Notes: a model not told the origin generated them from the sequence alone. A stretch of DNA of 6,658 bases from Desulfobacteraceae bacterium (GCA_030619585.1 JAUXBD010000082.1:1-6658); one strand, 5' to 3'. Shown: positions 1-5,993, counted from the first letter of the stretch. Translations and numbers: made by a program.

Positions 1-100
1 AAAAAATACACCCAAAAAAACACAAAAGACGTATTGATTCAGAGATGCTGCCTGTCAACAGTACGAAAGATCCTGTAATTCTTTTAGCCAAGATCTTGAC

Positions 101-130
101 TTGACCTTATTTTTACTTTACTGATATTAT
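101..130 (+). promoter_or_regulatory. Sigma70-type promoter for the small gene at 229
   Basis: A -35 box TTGACC (101-106) and a -10 box TATTAT (125-130) each match the consensus at five of six bases and are 18 bp apart. Transcription would begin near 137 and leave an AT-rich leader of about 90 nt before the ATG at 229. A second -35-like TTGACT lies at 96-101. The promoter probably also serves the NTF2-like gene at 490, because nothing resembling a terminator separates them. This is pattern matching only. Confidence 0.5.
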
Positions 131-151
131 TTTATTTTAACTTTTAAATAT

Positions 152-171
152 TATTTTAATTAATTAAAATA
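152..171. repeat. 20-bp perfect AT-only palindrome in the leader
   Basis: TATTTTAATTAATTAAAATA is its own reverse complement over 20 bp. It sits between the promoter at 101-130 and the ribosome binding site at 214-220. It could be a repressor operator, but the surrounding 100 bases are almost entirely A and T, where long palindromes arise easily. Confidence 0.45.
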
Positions 172-228
172 TGCAATCAAAAAATCAAACTAATATAACA
201 ATTTTATTATAACAAGGAGATAGGAATA

Positions 229-433
229 ATGTCACGTATTGAAAGTGCAGGCAAATTTTTACAGAAACACGGCGTTGGTCAGACACCTGATTTTTCCCAA
301 ATAGGGTATGCGTTTATATGATCGGATTTGAACCCAGTGAAAATAGCTTCTGCTGGGCAAAGGAGCAAAAAAGGCAGTTGAAGATGTAAAAGCTCTTATC
401 GCCAAGGCAAAAAAATTTATAGCTGCGGCTTAA
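229..433 (+). pseudogene. Broken small gene of unknown function (about 67 codons)
   Basis: A strong ribosome binding site (AAGGAGAT, 214-221) precedes ATG 229. Frame 1 reads a 30-residue peptide beginning MSRIESAGKFLQKHG and meets TGA at 319-321. After that TGA the same frame continues with plausible sequence (SDLNPVKIASAG). At GGG 355-357 the sensible reading moves by one base, giving GKGAKKAVEDVKALIAKAKK and ending FIAAA at TAA 431-433. Removing one G from 355-357 joins the two parts exactly, so the ancestral gene was probably an intact protein of about 67 residues, basic and Ala/Lys-rich at its C-terminus, with no signal peptide or membrane segment. Two separate lesions (the TGA and the extra G) favour a pseudogene, although one or both could be sequencing errors. 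I do not recognise the family. The gene lies 56 bp upstream of the NTF2-like gene and probably shares its transcript. Confidence 0.55.
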
Positions 434-489
434 TTCAGAGAAGACAAATAAAACGACTCCGGTTGTAAAAAATGAATGGAGGTTTACTT

Positions 490-897
490 ATGCCAGATGA
501 ACATCCTGCGCTTGCTGCAGGCAAAAAATCGGTCAGTGCTGTAATGAGGGGTGAAAAAGATGAATGGCTTTCACTATTTACCGACGATGCGGTCGTTCAG
601 GACCCGGTTGGCGTATCACCGTTAGATCCCACAGGTGAGGGCCACAAGGGTAAAGAAGCAATTGCCAAATTCTGGGATACGATTATCGCACCAGGCAAGG
701 TAGAATTTGTGGTCCGGGAATCACACCCTTGCGGCAACGAATGCGCAAATGTCGCCACCATTACAAACACCATGGACAACGGAATGATAATAAAAACTGA
801 CCTTGTGGCTGTATACAAAGTAAATGAAGAGGGCAAACTTCTTTCCATAAAAGCATACTGGGATTATGACAAGGTTGCCGCCTCCATGGGGGGATGA
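490..897 (+). CDS. Ketosteroid isomerase/SnoaL-like NTF2-fold protein
   Basis: This is a 135-residue cytosolic protein of the NTF2-like superfamily. ATG 490 is preferred over the in-frame ATG 472 because GGAGG (478-482) stands 7 nt before 490 and would fall inside the gene if 472 were used. Residues 30-41 (FTDDAVVQDPVG) closely match the block around the catalytic Asp38 of bacterial delta5-3-ketosteroid isomerase, and Asp here is also residue 38. Asp104 in KTDLVAVYKV occupies the place of the second catalytic acid (Asp99). The tyrosine equivalent to Tyr14 is replaced by Ser14, so true steroid isomerase activity is doubtful. Related folds act as hydroxynitrile, polyketide or limonene-epoxide enzymes or simply as ligand binders; the substrate cannot be told from the sequence. 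The gene is intact, of normal family length, and converges on the SGNH hydrolase gene with 79 bp between the stops and no convincing terminator. Confidence 0.85.
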   Translation: MPDEHPALAAGKKSVSAVMRGEKDEWLSLFTDDAVVQDPVGVSPLDPTGEGHKGKEAIAKFWDTIIAPGKVEFVVRESHPCGNECANVATITNTMDNGMIIKTDLVAVYKVNEEGKLLSIKAYWDYDKVAASMGG

Positions 898-976
898 ATG
901 TGACAAGGCTATCCCCAAAAGCCAACATTAGTCATGGCTCCGAGGCAGGCTCATATAAGTTACAAAAGCGCAAGAA

Positions 977-1651
977 TCAAGCTTCGAACCCCGGAAATTT
1001 TTTCAGCGCATCCAATACAATGGGCATTGCATCTTGAGATAGATGAATATCATCTTTACAGTAATATTGCAATTTGACAGATTTATCCTCATTCATGAAT
1101 TTATCAAAAAAATCAATGAAAAACATATCATTTGCTTTGGCAAGTTTTTTTAAGTAGGTATTGAACTGAATGGTTACAGCATTTCTTTCAGCGCATGTCC
1201 CGTGAAACAGGTATTGTTGCGGCACATTGATCCTCGAATTAATGTCTGTGGGCGCGCTGGGTATCACGTTCCACACCAGAATGTTAAGCCCCATTGCCTG
1301 GACCTCCTGAAGCACCGAAAAGTATCTGTCAACAACATCTTTTACAATCTCTTTAGTTGGTCTGCCCTGTTTTTCAGATTGCAGAACAATATGGGCTCTG
1401 CAGTCTATCTCACCAAAACACAACATGATGTTGCTCTTTTCCGGCAGCTGTCCCAGCAGTTCAAAAAGCTTTTCCCTCCCCCTTGTTGATGAATTGTATC
1501 TGCAAAGATTATAGGCAAGCACAGGGCCAATTCGATATGACCGAAAAAAAGGATGTCTATTTTTTATTCCATTATCCGGCCATTCAGGCTGCATCTCATC
1601 AGAACCGCAAAAAAAATTGGTATGACTGTCGCCGATACAATGAATTATCAT
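977..1651 (-). CDS. SGNH/GDSL-family hydrolase
   Basis: A 224-residue protein with the SGNH esterase layout. Block I is GDSH with nucleophile Ser9 near the N-terminus. Gly42 in RIGPVLAYNL can serve as the block II oxyanion Gly. Block III reads GEIDCR (residues 80-85), with Asp where many members have Asn in GxND. Block V is DDIH (Asp200, His203), completing the Ser-Asp-His triad. No signal peptide is visible, so it probably works in the cytoplasm or at the inner face of the membrane. Members of this kind are frequent in surface-polysaccharide clusters, where they remove or transfer acyl groups; that role is inferred. It follows the radical SAM gene on the same strand after 62 bp with no obvious terminator, so the two are probably co-transcribed. 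The ribosome binding site is weak (AGAGAAA). A palindrome AACCGGTT (1668-1675) lies in the gap. Confidence 0.8.
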   Translation of the reverse strand: MIIHCIGDSHTNFFCGSDEMQPEWPDNGIKNRHPFFRSYRIGPVLAYNLCRYNSSTRGREKLFELLGQLPEKSNIMLCFGEIDCRAHIVLQSEKQGRPTKEIVKDVVDRYFSVLQEVQAMGLNILVWNVIPSAPTDINSRINVPQQYLFHGTCAERNAVTIQFNTYLKKLAKANDMFFIDFFDKFMNEDKSVKLQYYCKDDIHLSQDAMPIVLDALKKFPGFEA

Positions 1652-1713
1652 ACTATGATTTCTCTAAAACCGGTTAACCCTATGGTCCCTTTTCAGCCCT
1701 TCTTCAGCATAGA

Positions 1714-2682
1714 TTACCATTGCCAGAGATGACGCGGCAGCCGCAACTTGTCACATTTTCTGCAAAGAGGGTTTGTTACATTGTTGCTTTTAAACTCCTG
1801 ACGAAGGGTCTGGATTCTTTCATTATTCCAGATTTCTGAAAGGGATTGCTTCTTTATACTTCCAAGCACAAATTTTTTATCATAATCATAACAGCATGGC
1901 ACAACATCTCCATCCCACAGTATGGTCATTTTCTCCCATGGGAAATTACAGTGCACCTTTTCTCTGCTTTCATTAGCAGGGGTAAAGCTCTCTTTTTGGG
2001 CCAAATTGTTAACGTCTGTTGCCCCGCCATCCCATGTGGAAAAGTGTTTTAAAAGAAAGCTGTCTACGCCTTCAAAAGATTCCCAGAAACTTCGCGTTTT
2101 TTCAACACTCTTTTTGTTCATGGGAAAATCAATCATTGAAAGGACTGTATTAATCGAGCTTCCAAATATCTTTTTTTGCTTAACGAATCTTAGTATATTA
2201 TCAATGGAGGGTTTATAAGCATTTTTAACACCTCGAATCTTATAAAAAGACTCCTCATCATGTCCGTCAAAAGAGATAATAAGCATATCGGGCGCCGAAT
2301 CTATCAGTTCAATTGCCACATCATCTTTTAACATAATGGGGTTTATTGATAAACATGTATAGACCCCCTTTTTCCTAATATATCTGATAAATTCTCCAAA
2401 CTGCTTATGCATCAGGCTTTCTCCAAAATGATGCAGCCATACCGGATGTTTTTGCTGATAATCGGGATTTACTTCAACCAGCTCATCGACTGCCTTTTTA
2501 AAAAGTCCGAACTCTAAAAACCCCTGCTTTCGTGTCATGTTCTTTGTACGGGGGCACATTACACAGCGCATTGGGCATCTATTGGTAAGCTCTATATTAA
2601 AAAGCCCAAAAGGATAACCAACAATATCCGGTCTTTCATCTATATCTTTAATTTTCAACTGCATTGTCTGCCACCCCAACAT
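1714..2682 (-). CDS. Radical SAM protein with SPASM/twitch-type C-terminus
   Basis: A 322-residue enzyme. The radical SAM cluster motif CxxxCxxC is present as Cys36, Cys40 and Cys43 in LTNRCPMRCVMCPR, which would hold the [4Fe-4S] cluster that cleaves S-adenosylmethionine. The partial TIM barrel follows, with recognisable strands such as LHHFGESLMH and MLIISFDGHDEESFYKIRG. The C-terminal part has the SPASM pattern: Cys245 in HCNFPWEKM, DGDVVPCC (Cys263, Cys264), LGSIKKQSLSEIWN, and CRKC (Cys307, Cys310), enough ligands for one auxiliary iron-sulfur cluster. SPASM enzymes modify peptides, sugars or other substrates; this subtype is common in glycan and cell-surface loci, but no precursor peptide is visible nearby. 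The start at 2682 is the longest choice. ATG 2664 (residue 7) is equally possible and has a G-rich stretch 6 nt upstream. It probably heads a two-gene operon with the SGNH hydrolase. Confidence 0.88.
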   Translation of the reverse strand: MLGWQTMQLKIKDIDERPDIVGYPFGLFNIELTNRCPMRCVMCPRTKNMTRKQGFLEFGLFKKAVDELVEVNPDYQQKHPVWLHHFGESLMHKQFGEFIRYIRKKGVYTCLSINPIMLKDDVAIELIDSAPDMLIISFDGHDEESFYKIRGVKNAYKPSIDNILRFVKQKKIFGSSINTVLSMIDFPMNKKSVEKTRSFWESFEGVDSFLLKHFSTWDGGATDVNNLAQKESFTPANESREKVHCNFPWEKMTILWDGDVVPCCYDYDKKFVLGSIKKQSLSEIWNNERIQTLRQEFKSNNVTNPLCRKCDKLRLPRHLWQW

Positions 2683-2727
2683 GCAATTTTTTCAAGAGTT
2701 CCTATTTTGGCACATATTAGCCTATAA

Positions 2728-2747
2728 GCCGCCATCCCGGCAGGCGG
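2728..2747. repeat. REP-like GC-rich imperfect hairpin
   Basis: CCGCC (2729-2733) pairs with GGCGG (2743-2747) around ATCCCGGCA, and GCCG/CGGC inside offers an alternative fold. It is an isolated GC-rich patch in very AT-rich intergenic DNA upstream of the radical SAM gene. Isolated palindromes of this type often belong to dispersed genomic repeat families, but only one copy is present here. No T-run follows, so it is not a typical terminator. Confidence 0.4.
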
Positions 2748-2793
2748 ACTAAACTTAAAAACAAACGTATGAAGTGTCAATATATTTAAATAA

Positions 2794-2976
2794 TCAACTC
2801 ATCCTTTCCAAAAAATCCCAAATCCGTTTCTTGTCTATCAACGACGATATTCTTTACTGAAAATCGGGATCTGTAATCGCCATACTTTCCAAGTACAAAC
2901 GAAACGACTCAAAAAAAGATGGTCGGTTTCTCGGACCTGTGTTATCATAAACATATTTGGAATCAATGGTGAATTA
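2794..2976 (-). pseudogene. Possible decayed C-terminal coding remnant
   Basis: On the minus strand one frame is open for 39 codons (2973 to 2857), interrupted by a single TAA (2854-2856), then open for another 19 codons to TGA 2794-2796. The translation looks protein-like: KYVYDNTGPRNRP, SFFESFRLYLESMAITDPDF, then SSLIDKKRIWDFLERM. There is no start codon at the head of the open stretch, and the frame is closed by TAA at 2974-2976, so it cannot be an intact gene. It could be the degraded 3' end of a gene that once preceded the radical SAM gene. I do not recognise the family. An overlapping frame also gives plausible sequence (GKYGDYRSRFSVKNIVVDRQ), which weakens the case. The rest of 2683-3132 shows no gene. 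Confidence 0.3.
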
Positions 2977-3034
2977 TAAAGATATTTAAGCGATCTATAG
3001 AAGGATCAAATTGATGTGAGGCTATGTATAGAGT

Positions 3035-3052
3035 ACCATAATACACCATAAT
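3035..3052. repeat. Direct repeat ACCATAAT at 10-bp period
   Basis: ACCATAAT occurs at 3035-3042 and again at 3045-3052, one helical turn apart, about 80-100 bp upstream of the glycosyltransferase start. Such spacing suits a dimeric regulator bound to one face of the DNA. Chance is a real alternative in AT-rich sequence. Confidence 0.3.
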
Positions 3053-3072
3053 GTTGCATAAAAGAGAAAGTA

Positions 3073-3090
3073 TACGATATTTACGATATT
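3073..3090. repeat. 9-bp tandem duplication TACGATATT
   Basis: Two adjacent perfect copies of TACGATATT lie 43-60 bp upstream of the glycosyltransferase ATG. Each copy contains a -10-like element (TACGAT or GATATT), and TTGCAT at 3054-3059 is a possible -35, but no combination with ideal spacing stands out. It may be the promoter zone of the gene or a small replication slip. Confidence 0.35.
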
Positions 3091-3132
3091 AATGAGATCA
3101 ACACAATTACTATGCCTCAAATATAAAATGTT

Positions 3133-4371
3133 ATGAAAATAGGAATACAAACCTGGGGGTCTGAAGGAGATGTAAGGCCTTTTATCGCTTTAGCAGGCGG
3201 GTTAAGCGCAAGAGGCCATGATGTTACTCTCGCTGTTTCTGATGTTAACAATAAACAATACTCTGATTTTGCTGAAAGGCTTAAATTCAAGATAAAGCAC
3301 ATAGGGTATCATGATTATGACGAAAAGCAGTTCAAACCGCTTGGACATGAAGTTTTTAAAGAATGGTATGCACTGAAGCAACTTCAGAAAGAGATGTATC
3401 ATTGGTTTGATCCTATAGTCGAAGAGATATATAAAGCGTCTAAGCTTTTATGTGAAGAAAATGATATCGTTATAGGACATTTTTTAGTTTATCCACTTAA
3501 GATCGCAGCCGAAAAGAGTGGTCGCAAAAATATTTCAGTTTTTTTGGCCCCAGCAATCCCATCCAATTATATTGCCCCTCCTGATGCTCTGTATTTAGGA
3601 AAATTTATAAATAGGTTTTACTGGAAAATCGGGGATATTCTAATAAACAGAATGTTTGGACCTTCAATAAATAAAATGCGAATACAAGAGAGCCTTCAAC
3701 CTGTAAACAATGTTCAGAAGGAGGCATGGAGTTCGCAGACTCTTAACCTTGTTGCTGTAAGTCCTTCGTTGAGTCCACAACCACCAGATTGGGATAGCAG
3801 TTTCCGAACATGCGGGTTTTTCAACATTTCTAAACATGAAGATCCGTGGGAACCTGAAGAAAGCCTAAAGCGATTTCTTAAGGAAGGACCGCCACCTGTA
3901 TATGTGACATTTGGTAGCATAGGTACAAAAGAGTATATTGATCTAATCATAGATGCTATTCGTCTTGCCAATTGTAGAGCAATTGTACAAACTGAGTGGA
4001 ATGATATTGATATGCCCGAGCATCCGGATATCTATCGAATCACAAGGGTTTCTCATCAGCACATATTCCCGTATTGTGCTGCTGTTGTGCATCATGGGGG
4101 CGCTGGAACAACGCAAACAGCTACGCTATCAGGCTGTCCTTCCGTGGTTGTCCGGTTTGGTTTTGAGCAAGAATTATGGGGAAATATTTTAAGAAAAGTA
4201 GGTGTCGCTCCGAAACTTTTGCACAGGAGGTTGTTAACTGCAAAAAAGCTATCGAAAGCTATTAAAGCTATCAATAGTGAAATGTCTGAGAAGGCAAAGA
4301 AAATCAGTTATAAGATGCAAAGAGAAGACGGTGTTAAAATAGCAACGAAACTGATAGAAAATTTGGATTAG
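3133..4371 (+). CDS. GT1-family glycosyltransferase (GtfB/sterol-glucosyltransferase type)
   Basis: A 412-residue GT-B fold enzyme that should move a sugar from a nucleotide sugar to a small hydrophobic or lipid acceptor. The N-terminus MKIGIQTWGSEGDVRPFIAL is the classic start of the family (GSxGDVxP, then LAxxLxxRGHxV), which fixes ATG 3133 although there is no good ribosome binding site in front of it. Asp13 occupies the place proposed as the general base in GtfB-type enzymes. The C-terminal donor domain carries VTFGSIG and the nucleotide-sugar motif HHGGAGTT (residues 320-327). The usual DQ that contacts the sugar reads Glu345-Gln346 in FGFEQELWGN, a conservative change. Length is normal, and there is no signal peptide or membrane helix. 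Close relatives glycosylate sterols, hopanoid-like lipids, rhamnolipids or antibiotic aglycones; the acceptor cannot be decided. It diverges from the radical SAM/SGNH pair and converges on the PilZ gene. Confidence 0.88.
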   Translation: MKIGIQTWGSEGDVRPFIALAGGLSARGHDVTLAVSDVNNKQYSDFAERLKFKIKHIGYHDYDEKQFKPLGHEVFKEWYALKQLQKEMYHWFDPIVEEIYKASKLLCEENDIVIGHFLVYPLKIAAEKSGRKNISVFLAPAIPSNYIAPPDALYLGKFINRFYWKIGDILINRMFGPSINKMRIQESLQPVNNVQKEAWSSQTLNLVAVSPSLSPQPPDWDSSFRTCGFFNISKHEDPWEPEESLKRFLKEGPPPVYVTFGSIGTKEYIDLIIDAIRLANCRAIVQTEWNDIDMPEHPDIYRITRVSHQHIFPYCAAVVHHGGAGTTQTATLSGCPSVVVRFGFEQELWGNILRKVGVAPKLLHRRLLTAKKLSKAIKAINSEMSEKAKKISYKMQREDGVKIATKLIENLD

Positions 4372-4402
4372 ATACTTAATCTGAAAGATTTAAAAGGTAT
4401 TA

Positions 4403-4432
4403 GGTCTGTTTCCCCGGAATTCTATTCAGACC
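4403..4432. terminator. Weak stem-loop between convergent genes
   Basis: GGTCTG (4403-4408) pairs perfectly with CAGACC (4427-4432) across an 18-nt loop, in the 65-bp gap between the convergent glycosyltransferase and PilZ stops. Position suggests a shared bidirectional terminator. The stem is short, the loop large and no clean T-run follows on either strand, so the call is tentative. Confidence 0.3.
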
Positions 4433-4436
4433 AAAT

Positions 4437-4775
4437 TCAAATTCTGCTTCCAATATAATTTTCTAAAACCTGCATTGCACTGTCTTCAATTTGCAAAAAT
4501 TCAACACCAGATCTATACTTTTCATCTTTGCTTAAATCGCAATAAACGACTCTCCCATTAACTTCAACCAAGTCATCACCAATCATCATGGTAATAGATA
4601 ATCTATCATGGGCGTCAATCGGAGTATGTGTTTCAAGACAGATCCCACCTTCAGACACATTCAAGGCACGCCCCATACCGTGATGAAAAGGCTCATCATC
4701 GTCATTAAGGCAATCATATGAGGTAAGTACAAATGATCCAACTCGACTATATTTTCTGTTGTCAGATATTGCCAT
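4437..4775 (-). CDS. Single-domain PilZ protein (c-di-GMP receptor)
   Basis: A 112-residue protein that is essentially one PilZ domain. The RxxxR loop is NRKYSR (Arg7, Arg11), close to the N-terminus, and the second c-di-GMP motif (D/N)xSxxG is NVSEGG (Asn39, Ser41, Gly44). The beta-barrel continues through LSITMMIGDDLVEVNGRVVY and ends in a short helix (SAMQVLENYIGSRI). Both binding motifs are complete, so it should bind cyclic di-GMP and act as a soluble adaptor controlling motility, adhesion or exopolysaccharide; the target is not visible. The start is supported by GGGGAG ending 8 nt before the ATG at 4775. It is transcribed alone from the promoter at 4839-4866. A role controlling the adjacent glycan-type genes is only suggested by proximity. 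Confidence 0.9.
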   Translation of the reverse strand: MAISDNRKYSRVGSFVLTSYDCLNDDDEPFHHGMGRALNVSEGGICLETHTPIDAHDRLSITMMIGDDLVEVNGRVVYCDLSKDEKYRSGVEFLQIEDSAMQVLENYIGSRI

Positions 4776-4838
4776 AATATCTTCTCCCCTTTTAAAAGTT
4801 GTTTTTTTAAAGTTTCGGGAATAAAAATTCAGGCATTT

Positions 4839-4866
4839 ATTATCATAAAGTATCCCATTTTATCAA
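4839..4866 (-). promoter_or_regulatory. Sigma70-type promoter for the PilZ gene
   Basis: Read on the minus strand, TTGATA (4866-4861) and GATAAT (4844-4839) each match the -35 and -10 consensus at five of six bases, with 16 bp between them. Transcription would start near 4832 and give a leader of about 57 nt. Confidence 0.5.
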
Positions 4867-4955
4867 TAGAAATTCAATCCTGCTTGAAAAACGTATAATT
4901 CAGGCAGTTGCGTAAAACACCCCCGAATTTCAAAAATAGATTTTCGGACTGGTTT

Positions 4956-5206
4956 TTAAAATGACAGATTCGGGCTTATCAAATATGGTAACAAGCAAGA
5001 CATATAAGCAATCACACGTAATCCTTTACCTGATTTTCTGACTTTCTGCCGGTTGGAATTATTTCTTTTATTCAATAGTGGATGTTGCTTCGCACCACCC
5101 AGTTTGAAGTCAAAACAAAACTTATGGCCACAGTATGGACAAACCACATTACAACCCCACCGACATTTTCCGGAAATCTCAGGTGCTGGTCACATCTTGA
5201 GCAGTG
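4956..5206 (-). pseudogene. Frameshifted zinc-ribbon protein fragment
   Basis: Downstream of the ParB breakpoint the sequence reads CSRCDQHLRFPENVGG in the ParB frame, and then NVVCPYCGHKFCFDF in another frame starting near 5150. Together they form a standard zinc ribbon: CxxC, a loop with FPxxxxGG, then VxCPxCGHKF. A one-base deletion or a two-base insertion between about 5147 and 5158 separates the halves. The restored frame continues through a basic Lys/Asn/Arg-rich linker to a hydrophobic end (VIAYMSCLLPYLISPNLSF) and stops at 4956. The fragment has no start codon of its own ahead of CSRC, because the ParB sequence joins directly before it. GTG 5147 could in principle start the last 63 codons but no ribosome binding site supports that. 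It is most likely a dead remnant. Confidence 0.55.
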
Positions 5207-5515
5207 CAGGTTTTCAATCATTAAGATGTCAAAGGCATAGTCATCGGTTAACTCTCTGACAATTGACGGTGTTTTTCGACCTTTGATGCCGCCGTTTTCA
5301 CTTGCGACCCTTGACAGCGCTCTAAACCTTCTTTCGCCAGCAACAAGCTGAAACCCTTTACCTTTTGGCCTCAACATGACTGGCACTAAAACGCCTTGCT
5401 CTCTAATCGATGTTACAAACTCTTCAAATTCAGGCCCGGCAAAATTAGTTCTCGGATTGTCCGGGTGCGGTGTAATCTTGGCTAAATCGATTTCCTGGTA
5501 AGACTGATTATTCAT
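5072..5515 (-). pseudogene. Truncated ParB/Spo0J-like protein with aberrant tail
   Basis: The ORF encodes 147 residues, of which the first 103 are the N-terminal CTP-binding domain of ParB-family proteins. Box I is ITPHPDNPRTNF (residues 14-25), then FEEFVTSIREQGVLVPVMLRP, then box II LVAGERRFRAL (residues 57-67). Box III normally reads ENxQRxDL; here it starts (IENL, residues 100-103) and is cut off, followed by HCSRC. The helix-turn-helix and dimerisation domains are therefore missing, and the tail from about residue 121 is an out-of-frame reading of a zinc-ribbon gene. The start is firm: AAGGAGA 8 nt before ATG 5515. An intact family member would be a DNA-partition or ParB-like regulator carried by a plasmid, phage or island; no parA is present. 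The truncated product may still be made, but ParB activity is unlikely. Confidence 0.75.
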
Positions 5516-5548
5516 AATGGTATTCTCCTTTTAAAATGGTTCGGCTTA

Positions 5549-5586
5549 TTGACCGGAATTTGACCGTTTAAAACGGTCAAAACGGT
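5549..5586. promoter_or_regulatory. Palindromic operator-like site upstream of the parB-like gene
   Basis: TTTGACCGTTT (5559-5569) and AAACGGTCAAA (5571-5581) are perfect inverted repeats of 11 bp around a single A. TTGACCG is repeated at 5549-5555, exactly 11 bp before the copy at 5560, and AAAACGGT recurs at 5579-5586. The cluster is 43-65 bp upstream of the ParB-like start, and the minus-strand TTGACC inside it resembles a -35 box. This fits an operator for autoregulation or a parS-like centromere site; it does not resemble the canonical Spo0J parS. As RNA it would form a hairpin with almost no loop, which favours a DNA-binding role. Confidence 0.55.
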
Positions 5587-5678
5587 GTATTTTTCCTTAT
5601 TTTTCCTCGTTTTGATTTTTTTGTTGATTTGATATATGGGCTTGTGTTACAAGGTGTTGCAATAAATATAGGAGGTTA

Positions 5679-5754
5679 GCCGACGTAGCTCAGTTGGTAG
5701 AGCAATTGATTCGTAATCAATAGGTCAGCAGTTCAATTCTGCTCGTCGGCTCCA
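5679..5754 (+). tRNA. tRNA-Thr (anticodon CGU)
   Basis: A complete 76-nt cloverleaf with encoded CCA. The acceptor stem GCCGACG pairs with CGTCGGC, the D stem is GCTC/GAGC, the anticodon stem ATTGA/TCAAT encloses TTCGTAA with anticodon CGT (reads ACG, threonine), and the T stem AGCAG/CTGCT encloses TTCAATT. The discriminator base is T. No other tRNA is adjacent. tRNA genes are frequent integration sites, but no second copy of its 3' end occurs in this window. Confidence 0.97.
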
Positions 5755-5990
5755 TAAAATTACTTGAGTTTTCGGAAAAAAACACAAAACATCTTTATCT
5801 AAATATGTCATAATAATATGGTAAAACATATAACCGTTTGAAATGTTAATCTATTTAAAAAGCATAGAGGGTTTTATTAAAATCCCATGTGCCGAACGCC
5901 TCCCATTTATTGTTTGTGGCTTATCTTTACTTACACCAGCACTTACAAATATACAATTTCAGATTTAAAATTTTCTACCAGGAAAAAAGT
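5755..5990. other. AT-rich intergenic stretch without a recognisable gene
   Basis: I find no convincing coding sequence on either strand. GGGTTTTATTAAAATCCC near 5868 is an imperfect inverted repeat with a mismatch and no T-run. No terminator directly after the tRNA is evident. Confidence 0.5.
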
Positions 5991-5993
5991 AAA

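Noticed and set aside
53..58. Divergent minus-strand promoter using TTGACA
   Set aside because: The -35 match is perfect, but no acceptable -10 lies at 16-18 bp and no gene is visible to the left.
319..381. Selenocysteine UGA with a SECIS-like hairpin (GCTTCT/AGGAGC, 346-366)
   Set aside because: The hairpin is further from the TGA than usual in bacteria, the frame meets another TGA soon afterwards, and the sensible continuation needs a one-base shift. Two lesions fit a pseudogene better.
898..976. Terminator between the NTF2-like and SGNH genes
   Set aside because: Only 4-bp stems (GGCT/AGCC, GCCA/TGGC) and no T-run on either strand.
1202..1677. Plus-strand ORFs within the SGNH gene
   Set aside because: They are antisense to a well-supported gene with a complete catalytic triad and show no domain or ribosome binding site.
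4923..4947. Stem CCGAA/TTCGG as a terminator after the zinc-ribbon fragment
   Set aside because: Only 5 bp with a 15-nt loop and no T-run on the minus strand.
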